Below are positions 62,369 to 64,000 of a stretch of DNA of 64,000 bases, in pieces; positions within the stretch are counted from its first letter, which is position 1, and every line of letters begins with the position of its first letter. A program made the translations under genes and the position numbers. The stretch is from Solidesulfovibrio alcoholivorans DSM 5433. GTDB taxonomy: Bacteria > Desulfobacterota > Desulfovibrionia > Desulfovibrionales > Desulfovibrionaceae. The notes below the pieces were generated by a model that was given only the letters and a program-made list of their open reading frames with translations, was not told where the DNA came from and did no database searches. The DNA lies in the NCBI RefSeq assembly GCF_000702665.1, contig NZ_JNJA01000009.1, positions 62,001 to 126,000 of the forward strand, given 5' to 3'.

Positions 62369-62908
62369 TCACGGTTCCTCTCCCTCGGCGGAGAAGTCGC
62401 AGACGAGGTTGGCCCGCTTGAGGAGCCGGTCATATTGTTTCTTGATCTGGGTGATCCGCAGCTCGACGATCTTCGCCCGGCACTGGCAGTAGATGTCGAA
62501 TGCGAGCAGGGCCAGAACGTCGATGGCCGACTCCAGCGCGAGCAGTTCCACGAACAGGTCGTGCTCGACCACTTTTTCCCACAGCGTTTCGCGCACGGCC
62601 TTCTTCAGCAGGTAGATGAACGCCGTGGCCTGGGACGGGGTGAAGTCCTGCACGGCCCGCACCCGCACGATCTCGTCGAGCATGGGCGCGAAGACCTCGG
62701 CCTGGGGGCAATCGCCGCACCCGGCCAGGGCCACCACGATGCCCCGCATGCCAGCCTCGAACTTGTGCCGCACGGGATTGGCGAACGGGTCGTCCTTTTT
62801 CTTCCACAATACCGCCGTATTCTCGGCGTAGGTGCCCATGATCAGATCGAACCACCGGTCAAGGATGGCCTTCTGCTCAAGGACCAGGAAATCCGCCAGT
62901 TTGAGCAT
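62369..62908 (-). CDS. RsbRD N-terminal domain protein upstream of dsrMKJOP
   Basis: The ATG at 62908 (MLKLADFLVLEQ) follows AAGGAC by 8 bases; a GTG seven codons earlier lacks such a site. The 179-residue protein is helical: ILDRWFDLIMGTYAENTAVLWKKKDDPFANPV is the RsbRD_N opening. It has a middle Cys pair (AGCGDCPQAEVF) and CQCRAKIVELRITQI near the end. This domain is found before dsrMKJOP in many sulfate reducers. It may regulate the complex. It lies 38 bases ahead of dsrM on the same strand, so it is probably cotranscribed. Confidence 0.85.
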   Translation of the reverse strand: MLKLADFLVLEQKAILDRWFDLIMGTYAENTAVLWKKKDDPFANPVRHKFEAGMRGIVVALAGCGDCPQAEVFAPMLDEIVRVRAVQDFTPSQATAFIYLLKKAVRETLWEKVVEHDLFVELLALESAIDVLALLAFDIYCQCRAKIVELRITQIKKQYDRLLKRANLVCDFSAEGEEP

Positions 62909-63075
62909 GAAAAAAGTCCTTTTCTTCACAATCGCTTAACAGGCTGATTCCTTATCAGAAAAGCACAAATTGTAAAGGTCGGGCTGCCGCAGGAAGGGGC
63001 TTGCAACCCCGTGAAATCCCACTCCTTGCATGGCGCAGGGGAAATTTGCTATTTTCGGAAAAAAAGAAGCGGCCC

Positions 63076-63591
63076 ATGAAAATACCCCCCAGACAGCAGG
63101 ATATCCTCAAGGCCGCCGCGGCCTTCGCCTCGGTGGAACGCTACCAGGGAACCCTGCCCAGGCGGCAGGCCCTGCTCTATGCCAAGGAAGACCTCCGCGC
63201 CCTGGACGACGCGGGACTGCTCGAGTGCATCAAGCTGTCCTATCCCTGCGGCAGGTCCATGGCCGGCTGGCGGCTGACCGAGGCGGGCAGGCTGGCCCTG
63301 CCCGAGCCCGAAGCGGCGGACGAGCCCGAACTTCTGCCCGAGCACCTGCGCATCCTAAACGATGTCTACCACTATTCGCGCCTCTCGGCGTATCGCGGCA
63401 TGATGCCCCAGGATCTGGCCCGGCGGCTGTTCGACAAGGACGACTTGGAAGACCTCTTCACCCACGGCTACCTGCTGCGCATCCGCATCAAGACGGAAGG
63501 CAAGGCCAAGGGCTGGGTGGTCTCCAACAAGGGGCTCTGCGCCCTGCGCCGCAGCCAGGGCAAGGCCGACGCGGACAAGGTGCATGCCTAG
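63076..63591 (+). CDS. Predicted winged-helix protein of unknown function (171 aa)
   Basis: ATG 63076 lies behind AGAAGCGG. The 171-residue cytoplasmic protein has two helix-turn-helix-like repeats: RQQDILKAAAAFASVERYQG with CGRSMAGWRLTEAGRLAL, and later DVYHYSRLSAYRGMMPQDLARRLF with KGWVVSNKGLCALRRS. Each ends in a hairpin resembling a wing, so the fold may be a tandem winged helix. A DNA-binding role is inference. It is divergent from the RsbRD-dsr operon, sharing a 167-base intergenic region, and could be its regulator. Confidence 0.65.
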   Translation: MKIPPRQQDILKAAAAFASVERYQGTLPRRQALLYAKEDLRALDDAGLLECIKLSYPCGRSMAGWRLTEAGRLALPEPEAADEPELLPEHLRILNDVYHYSRLSAYRGMMPQDLARRLFDKDDLEDLFTHGYLLRIRIKTEGKAKGWVVSNKGLCALRRSQGKADADKVHA

Positions 63592-63728
63592 GCCGGCCGC
63601 CCCGCGCGCAACACCGCGTTCCCGCCATTCCCGCCACGTCTGAACAGCTCCACGTCGCGCGGAAGCGGGGAGCGAGGACCACGCCCTTTCCGGCCGCGCC
63701 CTCGCTCCCCCGCCGACGCCGGCCGGCC

Positions 63729-64000
63729 TCAGCGGGCGGCCCGACCCGTGCCATGGTAGATCTTGGACTCGGTCTTTTCCGGCTTCTTCTGCAAATACTT
63801 GTACGTGTTGCCCGCGACTTCCGCGAAGCGGGACAAAATCGCCGGCAAATCGGATTCCCGCAACGCGTCGGCCAGGGGCGGATGGGCGGCGAGACGCGCC
63901 GAAAGCGCGTACCCCGGAGCCTGATCCGGCGTCAGCGCGATATCCTCGTAGTACACGTCGAACTCTCCGCCCTGCCCGGCCAGCACACCGTTGACGAGCT
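63729..64000 (-). CDS. C-terminal part of a gene running off the right edge
   Basis: About 90 residues of a leftward gene are visible, ending at 63729. The reading frame continues to the window edge (LVNGVLAGQGGEFDVYYEDIALTP), so the start lies outside. The visible region is acidic then helical, with no cofactor or membrane signal. It ends AGNTYKYLQKKPEKTESKIY. I do not recognise a family. Confidence 0.6.
   Translation of the reverse strand, partial: LVNGVLAGQGGEFDVYYEDIALTPDQAPGYALSARLAAHPPLADALRESDLPAILSRFAEVAGNTYKYLQKKPEKTESKIYHGTGRAAR

Overview
The window looks like chromosome of a GC-rich, motile, sulfate-reducing member of the Desulfovibrionaceae. This rests on gene content: the complete membrane redox complex dsrMKJOP behind an RsbRD-domain gene; the siroheme-dependent (Ahb) heme pathway genes ahbC, ahbD and hemB; a split-Soret-type di-heme cytochrome beside a heme-c chemoreceptor; a two-gene NarI-like/HdrD-like redox module; and an LL-diaminopimelate aminotransferase. 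I cannot name the species. I see no rRNA, tRNA, CRISPR array, transposase or prophage.

Layout. 0-4 kb: a truncated sensor gene, then a rightward run built on UspA and a TSUP (TauE/SafE-type) anion exporter with four small or unknown envelope proteins. 4-6 kb: a TetR regulator with tandem operator-like palindromes, translationally coupled to an acyltransferase-3 membrane protein. 6-11 kb: a glycan block with a Maf/DUF115 protein facing an operon of winged-helix regulator, NeuB-family nonulosonate synthase and glycosyltransferase. 11-16 kb: a FAD oxidoreductase, a DUF4019 protein, a three-gene SsuABC/TauABC-like importer and a VOC protein. 16-21 kb: the housekeeping run ribBA-ribH-nusB-leuS. 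21-22 kb: a strikingly AT-rich DUF5677 gene. 22-25 kb: the heme chemoreceptor and the split-Soret cytochrome. 25-29 kb: an acyltransferase and the NarI-like/HdrD-like pair. 29-35 kb: a 148-aa membrane protein, ahbD, hemB, an HDOD gene, ahbC and a methyltransferase. 35-38 kb: a two-component system.

38-44 kb: cdsA, an unknown 508-aa protein, dxr, rseP and tsaB, linking phospholipid and isoprenoid synthesis to envelope proteolysis. 44-49 kb: a late flagellar block of flagellin (sigma-28 promoter), fliD (sigma-54 promoter), a fliS with a long tail and a probable glycosyltransferase. 49-54 kb: envelope proteins (zinc-ribbon/Yip1 protein, coiled-coil protein, lipoprotein, MotB/OmpA-like protein) around an intergenic region with inverted repeats. 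54-57 kb: dapF, a VOC protein and dapL for lysine and cell-wall synthesis. 57-63 kb: RsbRD-domain gene and dsrM-K-J-O-P on the minus strand, closed by a terminator. 63-64 kb: a small predicted winged-helix protein and a truncated gene.

How it fits together: the Ahb genes supply heme b for the cytochromes encoded here (DsrM, DsrJ, the NarI-like protein, split-Soret cytochrome and chemoreceptor). DsrMKJOP couples the quinone pool and periplasm to cytoplasmic sulfite-reduction chemistry. The flagellar, chemoreceptor and glycan genes suggest redox-guided motility with glycosylated flagella or surface. Coordinates use translational starts chosen from ribosome-binding sites and gene overlaps; family assignments come from reading motifs, not from database searches.
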